Part shown: piece by piece, positions 1 through 12,785 of the stretch | Numbering within the stretch: position 1 is the stretch's first letter | Layout of the letters: every line of letters starts with the position of its first letter | From: Dryas octopetala | Lineage: Eukaryota > Streptophyta > Magnoliopsida > Rosales > Rosaceae | Assembly (NCBI GenBank): GCA_963921425.1 | Contig: OY992832.1 | Span: 1,860,001-1,924,000 of the forward strand | Length of the DNA stretch: 64,000 nucleotides | Direction: 5' to 3' | Translations under genes and position numbers: made by a program | Notes under the pieces: model-generated | The model's input: only the letters and a program-made list of their open reading frames with translations | What the model was told of the DNA's origin: nothing | Databases searched by the model: none

Positions 1-1660
1 ATATATACGAAGCGTATATTTTTTTCATCAACAAAAGATATACGAATATGTTTAAGAAATAGCATACAATTCATATGATTGATATATGTAAAGGCTGTCC
101 TAAGAATTTTGCCAATTTAAGATTAGAAAGTCTACAATCTGGATGAGTATTCACAATCACTTCTTACTCTTTTTTTTTTTTTTTTTGGAAATCTTTATTG
201 GCATAATATTTTTAACCGCAATAATTTTCGTGGCCTGCAAGCACTGAATCAAAGCTTTGATTAATCAAATATTTTTAGCGGCTAAACGCCTAAACTCAAC
301 ATCAATGATTTGCCTCCAATTATATTTGAATTCCTTGAGGTATGGTTGGGCTGAACACCATTGATGAGCCTACCATTATTTGGGCCCCAGAATTGGGCTG
401 AGCCTACTGATGTGAACCAAGCAAGACTTGGGCTCAAAGTCATCGTGCTGGCATGCCGCGTCGTATGCGGCTCATCTCACAAGCATAACATAAACATAGA
501 CCATAAAGTTGGTTTATATCATTAATTAATTGATATGAGATTTGGCTTCTTGATGTGAAGCATGATCTGTGACGCTGTTTGACCAAAAAAATAAAAAAAG
601 ATCTGTGACGCTCAGAAGTTAGAAGCATCATCATATCATAAAATGACTAACAAAGAGAAATAATTAATTTTTCTCAGAAAAACTTTGCAATTTATAAAGT
701 CAATATAAATTACCAACTTTTACTATAAAAAAAATAATAATAATAGTTTACCAACTAACTAATAGTCTACTAGTATTCTCTTCACGATAAATTATCTTAT
801 AAGCATAAGAAATGTGAACATACATAAATATGAGAAAGGATCTTAGACCTAGGCATTGATTCAGTGGGTCGGTTTGGGACCTAGACCGCCGGTTACCCAA
901 GGGCTTTAGTTTGTGGTAAAAAACTTAGCTATGTATAACATAATGTGGATAATAATTAAGTTTTGGAAAGTTTTAAAATCACATGTTCCACATTTTTAGA
1001 TAAAAAATAACATATTCGGTGATTAGGGATTAATTATGTGCTATTCTATAAAATATTTAAAAATATTAAAATTTTGTTTCAAATGATTTACGAGTAGGGT
1101 AGTCTCTTGATAGCTGCTGAAGGAGATTTGCTGGAGGCGGTAAAAATTTTGGCACAGATACATTGTATTTCTTTTTTTGGCCACAGAAAATGCAATAAAG
1201 ACTATAAAGTGACTCATTATTCATTAACAATGCTAATTGCTAAATATGCATTGTCATGCCAAAAAGATACACTTCCAGATGAAGGGCCTGAGTGGTTTCC
1301 TACTTTATATTCCAACTTATAGCGATTATCCTTGAAGAAAGCTTAGAATGTAAATAAAGTCCATCTTCTAAAAAAAGTTTAGAATGAAAGACCAATACTA
1401 CCCTTTTTAACGTGACAACATTTTATTTGTTTTCATGCAAATATTAATTATAAATATATTAATACACCCTTATTATATAAGAATTGATAAATTAAATTAA
1501 TATATGCAATAATCTTTGAAATACAGGGCAATTGGTTGTGGGACAAAATTTAAAAAACTACTGTATCATAAAAAGAAAAAAAGAGAGACAATGAGTGAAT
1601 CATACAACACAAGAAATTTACGGGTTTTGAGAAAAAAAACTTACCTATAATAGAGATATA
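1..1660. other. Intergenic region, no supported gene
   Basis: AT-rich DNA with poly(T) and poly(A) runs. No gene with splice sites and family similarity can be read here. One open frame of 71 codons at 1107-1322 (+) has a fairly protein-like composition, but I do not recognise it; see the findings. Confidence 0.6.
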
Positions 1661-2350
1661 GGCTCCGTTTAGGATTGCAGTGGAGGATCCAAAAACTGAT
1701 GTGAATGACAATTCTCAATCACCTACAACAGTTTTGGTGTTTGGTAAAAAAGTAAAAAACTACTTTTTCCCACAATTTTCAACTCCCCACAACAAAAACA
1801 GAAAACAGGTTTCTAGGTGCTTTTGAAAGCTACAGTGACTCACAACAACAATGAATATTTTATTTTACCCATAATACACTCATTGATTTCTATGATTTTT
1901 ATTTGTTTATTTTAAATTAAAAAATATGTCTATTGTTAGTTATATTTTATATTGTGATAATTAATTATGATATTTTATTTATAGGATTAAAATTATAATA
2001 TACCTAAAAAAATAATAGGCATACTTATTTAATAATGTTGTTTTTAAAAAAATTAATGCTAATAAAAATTTGTAGTCAAAAATTTCAAAAATAAGTAAAA
2101 ACACATATTATTTTTACCAAACAAATAAGTGAAATGCACTTTCAGCATCATGTCCATTTTAGTAATTATACACAGTTACAACATTTTTATATTAACATTT
2201 ACCAAACACTTTGATATTGTTTTTTGTACTCACAACACTTTTGAAAACATAGTTTACCAAACACTCAACTGCTTTAATTTACAGTTGACTTTACTTCACA
2301 ATTGTTTCACTTCACAATTGTTTTTTCTCACAGCAATACCAAACTGGCCC
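1661..2350. mobile_element. Tourist-like MITE (PIF/Harbinger type)
   Basis: The left end reads ggctccgtttaggattgcag. The right end, reverse-complemented, reads gggccagtttggtattgctg. These are imperfect terminal inverted repeats, and ATA flanks both ends as a possible 3-bp target duplication. The interior is AT-rich with no transposase frame. The right half (about 2000-2350) is shared with copies near 14.6-14.95 kb and 62.25-62.35 kb, so this is a local repeat family. The superfamily assignment rests only on TIR style and the short flank. Confidence 0.6.
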
Positions 2351-3567
2351 ATAGTCTAACTTGGCATCTCAATAGATAACTTATGTCTTAAAATTGGAGA
2401 AATTTTTATATGATGAAGTATAAAAGTATAGGTGACATCATATTATTAATTGGATTGAGATACCAAATTAACTATATTTATGTTGCAGAGAAGTTTCTCT
2501 CGACTTTGAGAACTAATAATGGAAGAAAATTACAAAGAGTATTCAATCATTAATGAACACAAAGTCAATTATGGAAGGAGCACCCAAATGAGACATTTTA
2601 CGCCACGAAAAATTATTGTGAATAATTGTAATACCAAGTGACATGTTGCGTGGTATATCAATTCACTCAAATTATAATAGTTTGTAATTTTTAAGAATAT
2701 TATTTAGGGTTAGAATTTTAGTTATTATGAGTGTGTACAAGAGGGCTTTATTATTTATACAATTATACATCTCATATAATATAATACTTAAAAATAATAA
2801 TAACGATGAATGATGATAGACACGAGGGAGGCATGATGCAAGGTGAGTGCAACCTGCGGTGATTGGAGAAGTGTCATCTTCCTCAACATCCAGTTGACAG
2901 GTCAGAGTGTGTCACCAAGCCGCAACGAAACCGCCGGGTCACCGTATCACTGTCCTAATAGGAAAACTCAATACAGCGTGTCTGCGTGTGTGTGTGTGGG
3001 TGTGTTGAGGAGAGTAAAAAAGGAGACGACTTGTTAAGCGGTGTGTCTTCAAGTGTCGTGCATGCATTTTATGCATCTGTTGCTTTGCATGCACTCTCTC
3101 TCTTCTCTCTCTCTCTCTTAGCCTCTCTTTCATATACAAAATACACGCTTTCTTGGTCTTACCCACAGAACCAAAACCCCCACTCGCCGTTACGTTCCCT
3201 CACTCACTAATCGTAAACCCACTGATCAGTTTGACTCGATTCTTCTTCATCAGCTCAGACTCTTAAGCTCTGCTCTCACTACCATCGTCTGCTTTGTGTT
3301 TAGTATTTGAATGACTTGTGATTTTCAAGATTTGGGTTTTGTAGATTGGGACTAGACAAGGTTGGTTGGTTTTTCTGCTACTTCTTTTTATTGATTATTT
3401 ATTTATTTATTTAATTATTGCCCAATCTCAGATGCTGTGCATGATTGTGTCTAATGCTGGCCTTGTTGGTTAAATTTTTTGGCTCTGGTCAAAAGGGGTT
3501 TTAGGGATTTGCTTTTGATTGTTTTGTTTGTTTGCTTCAAGGGTCTGGAGGGGTTGAATTTGGGGTT
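2351..3567 (+). promoter_or_regulatory. Upstream region and leader of the VAL/HSI2-type gene
   Basis: No gene is visible. A pyrimidine-rich CT stretch at about 3092-3120, followed by a CT/CA-rich segment, is typical of a plant 5' leader upstream of the ATG at 3568. I could not fix a TATA box or a transcription start. A leader intron between about 3350 and 3567 is possible but unproven. Confidence 0.4.
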
Positions 3568-5113
3568 ATGGGGTCCAAGATTTGCATGAATGAATATTGT
3601 GGGACGACCAATACGCACGAATGGAAGAATGGTTGGCCTGTGCGATCCGGTGGATTTGCCCATCTCTGCTACAAGTGCGGGTAATTTTTGTCCCTCTTTT
3701 AGCTTTTATGCTTTCCAAGTTTTAATTTTTTAGCTATTCTGTGGTTGATACGGTGTTGGGAGGGCAATATCGGATTATGGGATTTGGTTCTTTACGTGGG
3801 GTTTTATGTGTATTGCGGGTTTAGAGGAGGCAGTCGTTTTATGTTGTGATTTTTATCGTGTTGGACTGTTGGGGTTTTGACCAATTGTGTTTCTTCATGA
3901 GCTGCTTCTATTTTTATCGTGTGTCATGAAGGAATTAGCAACATTGTCAAGTTTCGACCTTTAATTGGAATACAATTAAAATCTTTACCACAGTTATTAA
4001 AAGTCTGCTGCTACTGATTTTTAATTTATTTGATGTAAAGGAGAAATATTGGAATAAGAGAAAATGCCAAATTGTTTCCACCCATGCTAATTAGCTGAGC
4101 AATTTAGAATTTCTGATTGTCTATGTTTTATACTCTTGTGTTTTGTTGCAGGTTAGATTTTCATATGTATGCCTAATACTTCAACTTTGTATGTACCCGT
4201 GCTAGTGAAAATATATAGCCACTCTGCCTTGTTCTTCATGCTATGGACAATGAATTTCATTTGTGATCTCTTGTCTAATTGACAATGTATGTAAATCCAT
4301 GTAGCCTTAATTGGACTACAAGTAAGGAGTATTGTACTTCTAGTTAATGTTGTAAGCATCTCATTATGATGTTGTTTAGTTGTTCATATGCAACTTATAT
4401 ATTTATCTGTTTTTCCCACTGTTGGTTTCCAATATATTTTCTGTTGCCGGACATGGCACTGCATGTGTACTCCAGAACTGCATATGAGAATTCAGTTTAC
4501 TGCAATACATTCCACTCAGGGGAAACTGGTTGGAGGGACTGCCGTTTGTGCAACAAGGTTAGCTAGCAGTTTACCCATCTTTTAAAAAAAAAAAATTTAT
4601 TGAAGCTCTCTCTCTCTCTCTCTGACTCTACTTTTAAAATTTCTTGAATTTTGTGCAGCCTATCCACTGTGGATGCATAGTCTCTAGGGAATTGTATGAG
4701 TTCATGGATGTGGGAGGTGTAGGGTGTATTGGCTGTGCAGAGTGCTCTCAACGTCTTGCGGTATGAACAAATTCAAGTTTTAGGTTATCATATGCCAATT
4801 TTTGATCTCCATGGGTTTGCATTAAACTCTCTTAAGATTACATCACTGATAACTTCAAAACATAAAGGATGCATCTATTCAATGAAACAGAATATAAAAA
4901 AAGGTTTTGTTTTGTTTTTTTAGTACTGGCTGTAAATTTGTAGCACTGATTCTTCTGTTTTCACCTACTCCATGTCACTGTGCAAATAGATGGGTGGTCC
5001 AAAATATTATGGTTGATATACTGTGACCTACTCATACTCTCCCAATAGTAATTCTTAGTTATTTTCTAAATCTTAAATGAATATGTAAGCAATTTGTCTT
5101 TATCAGTCGCAAT

Positions 5114-5180
<67 letters not shown>

Positions 5181-8100
5181 ATGACCTATAGGATTTTCAT
5201 GGATTCTTAACTTATTTTGTGTAGATCAAGAATGATGATGTTCTGAATGGATTTGGTGGATTGACAATAAGTAATGCCGGTGGTCGGCATTGTACTCCTG
5301 TTGAGAATCGTGTGGTTGGTGATACTGTTGATGAGGGAAAACTTTTACAATTGTGCAAAATCATGGAGGCTAATGAAAACATTGTGCCTCTACCTCAAAG
5401 AGGTGACATAAATGCATCTCTTGGGCAAACCAAACGAGAAGAAGTCACACATCAAATAGCGGAAGTTGGCCCAGGATTTTCAAGTGCCGCTCAGTCGTCT
5501 ATTGGATCATTAACATTTGCAAAACCAGACAATGGTAGAACAACGTTAGAGGTCAAAGATATGAATAAATCTTCCTGTCCGCCATCTTTGAGTATGACTT
5601 TGGGATCCCCATCTGGGACTCCAAATTTTGTACAACCCTTTGCTGGTGGCCTTGTGGATGGGAGAGAACAGAACAAGACACCTTCTTCCTTCCAACAGGG
5701 GCAAAAGTCTCGGCCTATTTTGCCTAAACCCTTGAAATCTGGTCTAACTATGAGTTCAGAGACAAATAAAGGTGGAATTTCTCATATGCGCATTGCAAGG
5801 CCACCTGCTGAAGGACGGGGAAAGAATCAGTTACTTCCCCGATACTGGCCAAGGATTACTGACCAAGAGCTGGAGAAATTATCTGGCGAGTATCCTTAGT
5901 TGATTCATAATTTCTAATTTACATTGATTTTTGTTTTAAAAAGCTTTTTACTTGGTAAAATGTATGCTTTTATCTGTCAATTTGAGAGTAGTGTTTGCCT
6001 TAATATGTTTTCAAGTTTGAATTCTACTATTGTGCCACTGTTCGAGAAGGTGCTGAGTGCCAGTGATGCTGGTCGAATTGGTCGTTTGGTTCTTCCAAAA
6101 GCATGTGCCGAGGTAAACCATGCATTCAAGATTATGTTTTTTATTATCGTTGGGAAGGGTGAGTGGGGAGAATTCCTTTTCCCTTTCCTTCCCTTCAATG
6201 GATAATTTTTTCCCCTTTTCTTTTATGTATTCTTTCCCCCTTGCCACATCTGTATGAACTGGAAGTGAATGCAGGCCTATTTTCCTCCTATTTCTCAATC
6301 AGAAGGCCTTCCTCTAAGGATTCAAGATGTGAAGGGGAATGAATGGGTGTTTCAGTTCAGATTTTGGCCAAACAATAATAGCAGGATGTACGTTTTAGAA
6401 GGTGTAACTCCTTGCATACAATCTATGCAACTGCAAGCGGGTGATACTGGTATGCTATATTATGTTCTGGCTTAGAGGCTGAGATAAAAGTCCACACATT
6501 ATTCATTGTTTCAGATATTCTAATAGCTTTCTTAACCCACCCACCCCCCCGCCCCAAAAAAAAAGAAAAGAAAGAGAAAATGCGTCAGATTTTAATCTGA
6601 TTTCTTTAATTGCAGTGACATTCAGTCGAATAGATCCTGGGGGCAGACTTGTCATGGGATTTCGAAAGGCATCAAAGTTAGATATGCAGGTGAGTTCATA
6701 GTTACGTAGTGCATCAAATTCTGCATCCTCCTACTTTTAGACTGCATTTTTGTTCTTATGGACCCTCACATTTGTATGCACATGTTAAATACTTAGGATC
6801 CCCAAACATCTACCCTTCCCAATGGCACTCCTGGGGAACCTTCCTTTTCTAGTGTTGTTGAGAATCTGGCTACAGGAAGTGGTGTCTCTAGTCTTTTCCA
6901 AACGTATAAAGGAAGCAAGGATCCTCACCTAAATGCTCCATCAGAACATTTGCATTTAGCTGATGGGGATATTAATTTGCATAAAAGTGAAAACCATGGT
7001 CTCAGAACCAGTGAGGACTTGCTGCAGCAGGCAGTATCGAATTCTGAGAAGAAGCGGACCCGGAATATTGGGCCTAAAAGTAAGAGGTTGCTCATGCATA
7101 GTGAAGATGTTCTGGAGCTGAGGCTTACATGGGAAGAAGCACAGGACTTGCTTCGTCCACCCCCCAGTGTCAAACCAAGCATTGTCACAATTGAAGATCA
7201 TGAATTTGAAGAGTATGATGTAAGTGTGTGATAGTCAGTGCCCCTCTTGTCATATGAAGTCATGTATGTTATGATGCTTTAACGGATTCAATGCGTTAAA
7301 GTTAAATTTATCATGTTCTGAGGTGAGTTATTTGATTACTGTTATTCATTTCTTCTAGGAGCCCCCGGTTTTCGGGAAGAGATCTATATTCACCGCCTGG
7401 CCATCTGAGTAAGTATTTGTCAGCTATACTTTGTAGTGTTACTGTATTCTGTATTGAGAAATATGACTATATTACTGCCCAGCCATCTGAAAGAGCATCA
7501 TCGAACCACTTAAATCCAGTACTCAACCTTGTAATGTAGGCTATGTAGCCATGGGCCTTGTCGGCACATGAATGATGTGCCTATAGGGTGGGCAGTGTAC
7601 TGTAGTTTGAGTACGAATCTTTATGCATGCATTATGGCAAATAACTCTGTTGCTGAATATTTGGCACTATATTCCAGGAGACAGGAACAATGGGCTCAGT
7701 GTGATGATTGCTCCAAGTGGCGGAGGTTGCCTGTCGATGTTCTTCTCCCTCCAAAGTGGACGTGTTCAGAAAATTCTTGGGATTCAAGCAGGTGCAACCT
7801 TATTCTTTAATCTTCTGTCCATGAGATGAAAGAGTGATTGTGTTTCTTTTATATCCTCATAGGTGTTCGTGTTCTGCGCCAGAGGAGATGAGCTCGAAAG
7901 AATTGGATAATCTTTTAAGAGCAGGAAAAGGTATAACCTAAAGCTTTGTGTCCCTTTTCTATTCCTTCGGGAGTTCTACTGCTCATTCTGTTAAGAACAT
8001 GGTCCTTGAATTATAAAGTAGCATTCTTTTTAATGAAATGTTTTCTCCTATAATACATTTATCAAATATAGTACATGCGGATGTGGTGTCTGGATGTGTC

Positions 8101-9218
8101 CGTCAAAGTTAGGTATTGCAGTACTATTGCTACATATCTAGGTTTTACATGGATGCACTTAATGTGCTTGGATTTGCGAAAAGGCTGGAGTTCTTTGGTA
8201 TATAAGTTGTTTAAATGGAGGGTTCATGTTTGCATGTGCTCATATAATTTTGTGGGTTGATTGCATTAATTTCTGCTCTGTGGGGATAATTATTCTCACA
8301 TGTTCTTGTTTCTCATAATGGAAGAAGTTTATTGCCTGTGGTAGAGACCTCAATACCTTACTGGATTGCTTGATGTGGCGATTCACTCAGCTGTCATAAA
8401 GAGTGTATGATCTGTAATATCAATGATATTCTATTACTCCCTGATTCTTTATGCCTATCTTTAAATTTTTCCCAGATTTGAAGAAGCGAAGAATTGTAGA
8501 GAACCATAAGGAAGGCAAAGAACATGAACCTTCTGGCTTAGATGCTCTGGCTAGTGCTGCCATTCTGGGAGATAATGTGGGTGACTCGGGTGAGCAATCA
8601 GTTGGAGCCACCACCAAACATCCCCGTCACCGACCAGGCTGCTCTTGCATAGTGTGTATTCAACCCCCAAGTGGGAAGGGCAAGCACAAGCCAACATGCA
8701 CATGCAATGTGTGCATGACAGTAAAACGGCGGTTTAAAACCCTCATGCTACGCAAGAAGAAACGCCAATCAGAACTAGAAGCAGAGGCTGCCCAGAGGGA
8801 TGATAACAACCGCAAGGATGAATCAGAAATGAATGGCACATCAAGCGATGTTTTGTTGCTTATGAATCACTCATCAGAGAATGGAGGCAGCCAGAGCAGA
8901 ACTCAAGCTGATGTGGCTGAAAGTTCCAGTGCTGGACAAATTGACTTGAATTGTGATCCCAGCCGTGAAGACATGCAACTGGAGGCTGCAGAATTGAGCT
9001 TGTTGAGCCTTGCTCAAGCTGCCAGCCAACAACCATTAGAGAAGTACATGAAGGAAGGTTGCCTCACAAACATGATGTGCGAGCCTCAGGATGCTCTTGG
9101 TTCCTCCTGTTTACTCACACAAGCTACTACTGGGGAGAGTGAGAGACGCATGTCTAATGAAGGTTGCCCTTCATCTGTAGTGTGGGACTGCGAGAGTAAA
9201 AGAGATGGTGAAGACTGA
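3568..9218 (+). CDS. VAL1-like (HSI2): B3-domain transcriptional repressor, VAL/HSI2 family
   Basis: Predicted exons: 3568-3680, 4476-4557, 4659-4760, 5225-5889, 6016-6112, 6275-6449, 6616-6689, 6797-7219, 7359-7408, 7678-7791, 7863-7930 and 8476-9218, giving 901 aa. The N-terminus is a PHD-like cysteine cluster (C6, C11, C34, C37, C47, C60, C63, C69, C71). A B3 DNA-binding domain spans about 326-432. A CW zinc finger lies at about 598-635 (W599, C602, C605, W608, W621, C623, C633). A second Cys-rich CxCxxC segment with a basic helix follows, then an EAR motif IDLN at 810-813 and a Leu-rich ELSLLSL motif. In Arabidopsis, VAL proteins bind RY elements and recruit Polycomb and histone deacetylase activities to silence the seed programme and FLC; that role is inferred here. 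The protein is somewhat longer than AtVAL1. VAL1 versus VAL2 was not resolved. Confidence 0.93.
5118..5179. repeat. Compound (CT)n(CA)n microsatellite in VAL intron 3
   Basis: A run of CT dinucleotides passes directly into CA dinucleotides. It sits about 45 bp upstream of the exon 4 acceptor at 5224/5225, so length changes could touch the branch-point region. Confidence 0.9.
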
Positions 9219-9593
9219 AACAATCCAAACGTCTCTTGTTTTTTTGCCCGAGTATATCTTTTTATTATTTTGTTTTAGTTCTAATGGGTGGTGTCATACA
9301 TAGACTTCTATAGGGTAAAAAAAAATGTAATTTTGTTTCTTCTTCTTTTGGTTCATCTGTCATGTTTGTATGGAGAATTGCCTTACCCTGTAAGTTGAAA
9401 CAGACAATTGCCGGTTAAAAGCTACCATCTGCCATCTGCGCGGTGCATGAATACCTTCCTTTTGTGGAAAAAATTGGAAATAAATTGAGTCTAGATTGAA
9501 TGATAAAGAAGTGAATTATTGGCACATTGAGTTAGGATTCTTATAATAATGAATGGCAATTTATTAGCCGAATAATGTAGTTTGGCTTTTGTT
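9219..9593. other. Convergent intergenic spacer
   Basis: Holds the 3' end of the VAL gene (+) and the 3' end of the CYP79-type gene (-). The two stop codons are 375 bp apart, so the 3' UTRs probably lie close together or overlap. No gene is seen between them. Confidence 0.6.
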
Positions 9594-11308
9594 TCAGTTT
9601 GCCGGGTACACATGAGCAGGCAAACGTGGGTTTGCAAGTGCAAGCAGTGGTTTAGCGAGGGTGAGCTCATATTTTGACTCGGTGAGGTCAATGCAGGACT
9701 GAGTGGGTGGCACATCCCAACTAAACCCATGCAGAAGCCTAGCAAATAGCATGACAGTCATGGTAGTGCCGAGCGTAGTACCAATGCAACCACGCATTCC
9801 TGTGCTGAACGATATGAAGCGCAACTCCGACTCTGTCAGCGCCACCGCATCACCATCCTTGAGATGGCGCTCCGGCATAAACCTGAGAGGTTCGTCCCAA
9901 ACTTTGGGGTTACGGCCGAGTCCTTTTCGGCTGAGCAGCACATGGCTGCCCTTGGGGATAAAGTAATTGGCGACTGTGGTGTCGGACATGGAGACATGGG
10001 GAACGTTAAAGGGTGCCACTGGGTGGAGCCGAAAGGCTTCTCTAGCACAAGCCTTGACGTAGTTGAGTTGTGACAAGTCTGACTCCTGGACTAGTCTTTC
10101 CCTGCCAACCACACCATCCAATTCTTGTCTTGCTTTTTCAAGCAGCTCGGGTTGATTCATCATCTCTGCAATTGCCCATTCAACAGCATTTGAGGGATTA
10201 TCCACAGTTGCGATCATTACCTCCTACACATGCATATGCACACAACAAAAGATTTCAGTGCTAGCTAACAACATATATATCTTGGAACTTAATTCTTCCA
10301 AATAAATTACAATTAATTTAGGGCTAATAGCAATTGTGTCCCTTCAATTACCGTAATTTGAGCTTTGATTTCTTCCAGTGACAGTAATGGTTGACCAGTA
10401 GTGTCATCTTTCAATGAGACCAGAATATCAAGCAAGTCTTGTGGTTCCTTCTTCTCGTAGCCATCTTTCTGTGCTTGTTGAACCCTCTCTTCAACTATGG
10501 GATCATGGTATTTTCTTATAATCTGAATGGCCTTCTTTACTATCTTCTCATGGCCATCCAAGTCCAGCCCTCTCAAGCATGGAATGTAATCTGATACACA
10601 AAAAGCATAGATGTAGTTTAGGGCTGTGAATAGCGCAGACACATGCTCTTGTTCCTCCAAACCAGGTCCTCCATCCTCCATTCCCTCCCCAAAGTACCTC
10701 TTATTGAAAACCATTTTCCGAATCACGTTCCCACAATAGTGCTGTGCAGCAATTCTGACATTCACAATGCCACCTTTATTAATGCACTGGTTGTACACAT
10801 AGCGAACAAGGTTATCAGCCTCTTCAACCCTTTTACGAAGAAGCCACCTGTGTCTGACTGGAGAGAGACATTCAGTTGCAATTACCCTCCTCATTTTCTT
10901 CCACTGCTCTCCAAACGGCACCAAAATCACGGTTTTGTATCCGTAAGTGAGGAGATGAGTGGCAATGTTTGTAGGTCTTGACGCAAATGTTGCATCTTGT
11001 TTTTTTAGGAATTCACGGCCAAGTTCTGGGCACGTGACGGTGATAACATGAACGTTTCCGAATCGGAAGCATGCAATTCCGGTGTTCATTTCGTTCATGA
11101 GGCTGTGCATCCACCGGAATGTGGGCTTGTTGGAGATCATTTCAGGGAGGTTGCCAACGATAGGCCAAGGTTTTAGGCACCTTGGACTCGGAGGAAGTGG
11201 GTACTTCTGTTTCTTCATCACTTTCTTATCATGACGCTGTTTCATTAAACATATCAAGGTGATCACTGTAATTACAAGGAGTAGTAGCAACTGTGAAGGA
11301 AATACCAT
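9594..11308 (-). CDS. CYP79D-like: Cytochrome P450, CYP79 family (CYP79D-like), amino acid N-monooxygenase
   Basis: Two exons, 11308-10352 and 10223-9594, with one phase-0 intron at a position expected for CYP79; 528 aa. Residues 1-22 form a hydrophobic ER anchor, followed by a Pro-rich hinge (YPLPPSPR). The I-helix carries the CYP79 signature DNPSNAVEW in place of the usual AGxDTT. ExxR is E381-R384, PERH replaces PERF, and the heme loop FSTGMRGC ends at the thiolate Cys465. CYP79 enzymes convert an amino acid to its aldoxime, the first step to cyanogenic glucosides; in Prunus a CYP79D acts on Phe for prunasin and amygdalin. Substrate here is inferred. The start at 11308 is preferred because a TATA-like box at 11357-11364 would place initiation close to the alternative ATG at 11341. 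No CYP71 or UGT partner is in the window. Confidence 0.9.
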
Positions 11309-11356
11309 CACTACTGCATGTAAGCTGCTCTGCTTTATCATCCTACAGCTCTTGCC

Positions 11357-11364
11357 TTTAAATA
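11357..11364 (-). promoter_or_regulatory. TATA-like box of the CYP79-type gene
   Basis: On the minus strand the motif reads tatttaaa, about 50 bp before the favoured ATG at 11308. It is a reasonable TATA match at a sensible distance, but not tested. Confidence 0.5.
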
Positions 11365-12446
11365 GACATGCACTACCCAGTGCAATATACTTTTTGTTTT
11401 TAAAGCAAAAATATACATAATTAATCATTTTAAATATATCAGAGAATCAGAATGGCTCACATCCATGAATACATGTGATTTACTGCATGGATACGATTTT
11501 TAAGTTGGATATGATTTACTGGATACGATTTTTATTTTACCGGCTGGCTCACATCCTCTATCACAAATCAGAATGGCTTACATCTCCAATAATCTGACCA
11601 CATTTGCTGACCACGGTGCGAGCTGATGTGTCAGCCATGTACGTTATTAATGTTAGAAGAAGAGGAATCCATGTAATCAACTTTTTATACTTCCGAGGTC
11701 TACTGTCTGCCAACGCTGAGCTCTACTTGGGCCACAGACCAAAACAAATTGGGCTCCTACCATGAAATGGGCCCTGTGTATAGGTTAAGGCAACAGTAAT
11801 AAGGATCACATGAAGTGACTACCTTCCATATATGTTCCTAAAATTGAGGAACATATATGCCATCAATTCCAGGACTTCCAGCCTATTACAGGCCCAAAAA
11901 AATAATTTGTGTCATATTAAATATAATAGTTAATTACCAACTACCCATTGATTAGTAATATTTTTGATCACATTGTTGTAAAAGATTGCAAGTTGAATCA
12001 CCCTGGCTATTTCATATTAAAAAATAGAAATTACATAACAGTTGTATTTGAACATTTTTCATGAAATCATGCAAGAAGTGTGCTTCGCCACAAAATATAG
12101 CCCTCTGATCGAAAATGATATATTTAGTTTCCAAGAGAATCCATTGATCTCATTATGCTGCACGCATATTTCTCTCTCCTTTTTTTTTTTTTTTTTTTTT
12201 TTATCTTTCGTTTTTTATAAAGATTGTGGGTGGAAAGATGTAAGCCACATTATGCCACTTCATGCAAATCATCTGTACATTTTTTTAATATAGCTTTACC
12301 TGTACTCATAGGCATAGAGACATTAGGCCTGGGGCCACTGCCCTTCTAAAATGTGTAAATATATTTATAAATGTATGTATTATTTTGAAAATTTATATAA
12401 ATATATATATTTTGTTACTCAAGTAAAAAAAATTAATCATTAAACC
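11365..12446. other. Intergenic region upstream of the CYP79-type gene
   Basis: No gene seen. It contains a direct repeat of cagaatggct with a following cacatc-like block (about 11449 and 11570), near-duplicate ggatacgattttta-like blocks, and a long poly(T) at 12180-12202. Confidence 0.5.
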
Positions 12447-12785
12447 TATTGAGAGAAATCTCACATTGAAAATGTGAGGGTCTTGCTAGTAGCTTATAAG
12501 AATTTGGGCTACTCCTCCTATTGCCAATTGGTTTTGGGATGGATGCATAGATTTCTTCATGGTATCAGAGCAGGTTATCTACGTGATGTGTCTAACGGCC
12601 ACACGTGCTTCTACGTCACCCAATGTAAATTGTCTACATATTAGGCTTAAATAACGCCACAAGTGCGGAGGCGTGTTGAGAGAAATCTCACATTGAAAAT
12701 GTGAGAGATTTGCTAGTAGCTTATAAGGATTTGGGCTACTCCTCCTATTGCCAATTGGTTTGGGATGAATGCCTAAATTTCTTGG
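12447..12785 (+). mobile_element. TRIM (terminal-repeat retrotransposon in miniature)
   Basis: Two direct repeats of about 113 bp (12447-12559 and 12674-12785) are nearly identical; both begin T(A/G)TTGAGAGAAATCTCACATTG. The first is followed at once by tggtatcagagc (12560-12571), the classical primer-binding site complementary to the 3' end of plant initiator tRNA-Met. Only about 114 bp separates the repeats and there is no gag or pol frame. The layout LTR, PBS, tiny interior, LTR defines a TRIM. The end of the second LTR (ttgg instead of ttca) is eroded, and I see no clear 5-bp target duplication. Confidence 0.85.

Noticed and set aside
2843-3210. Short open frames on both strands in the VAL leader region
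   Set aside because: They overlap CT- and GT-rich low-complexity DNA and have no family likeness; more likely promoter and leader.
9703-10264. Plus-strand open frames opposite the CYP79-type exon 2
   Set aside because: The minus strand encodes the clear heme loop, ExxR and DNPSNAVEW motifs; the plus frames have no recognisable content.
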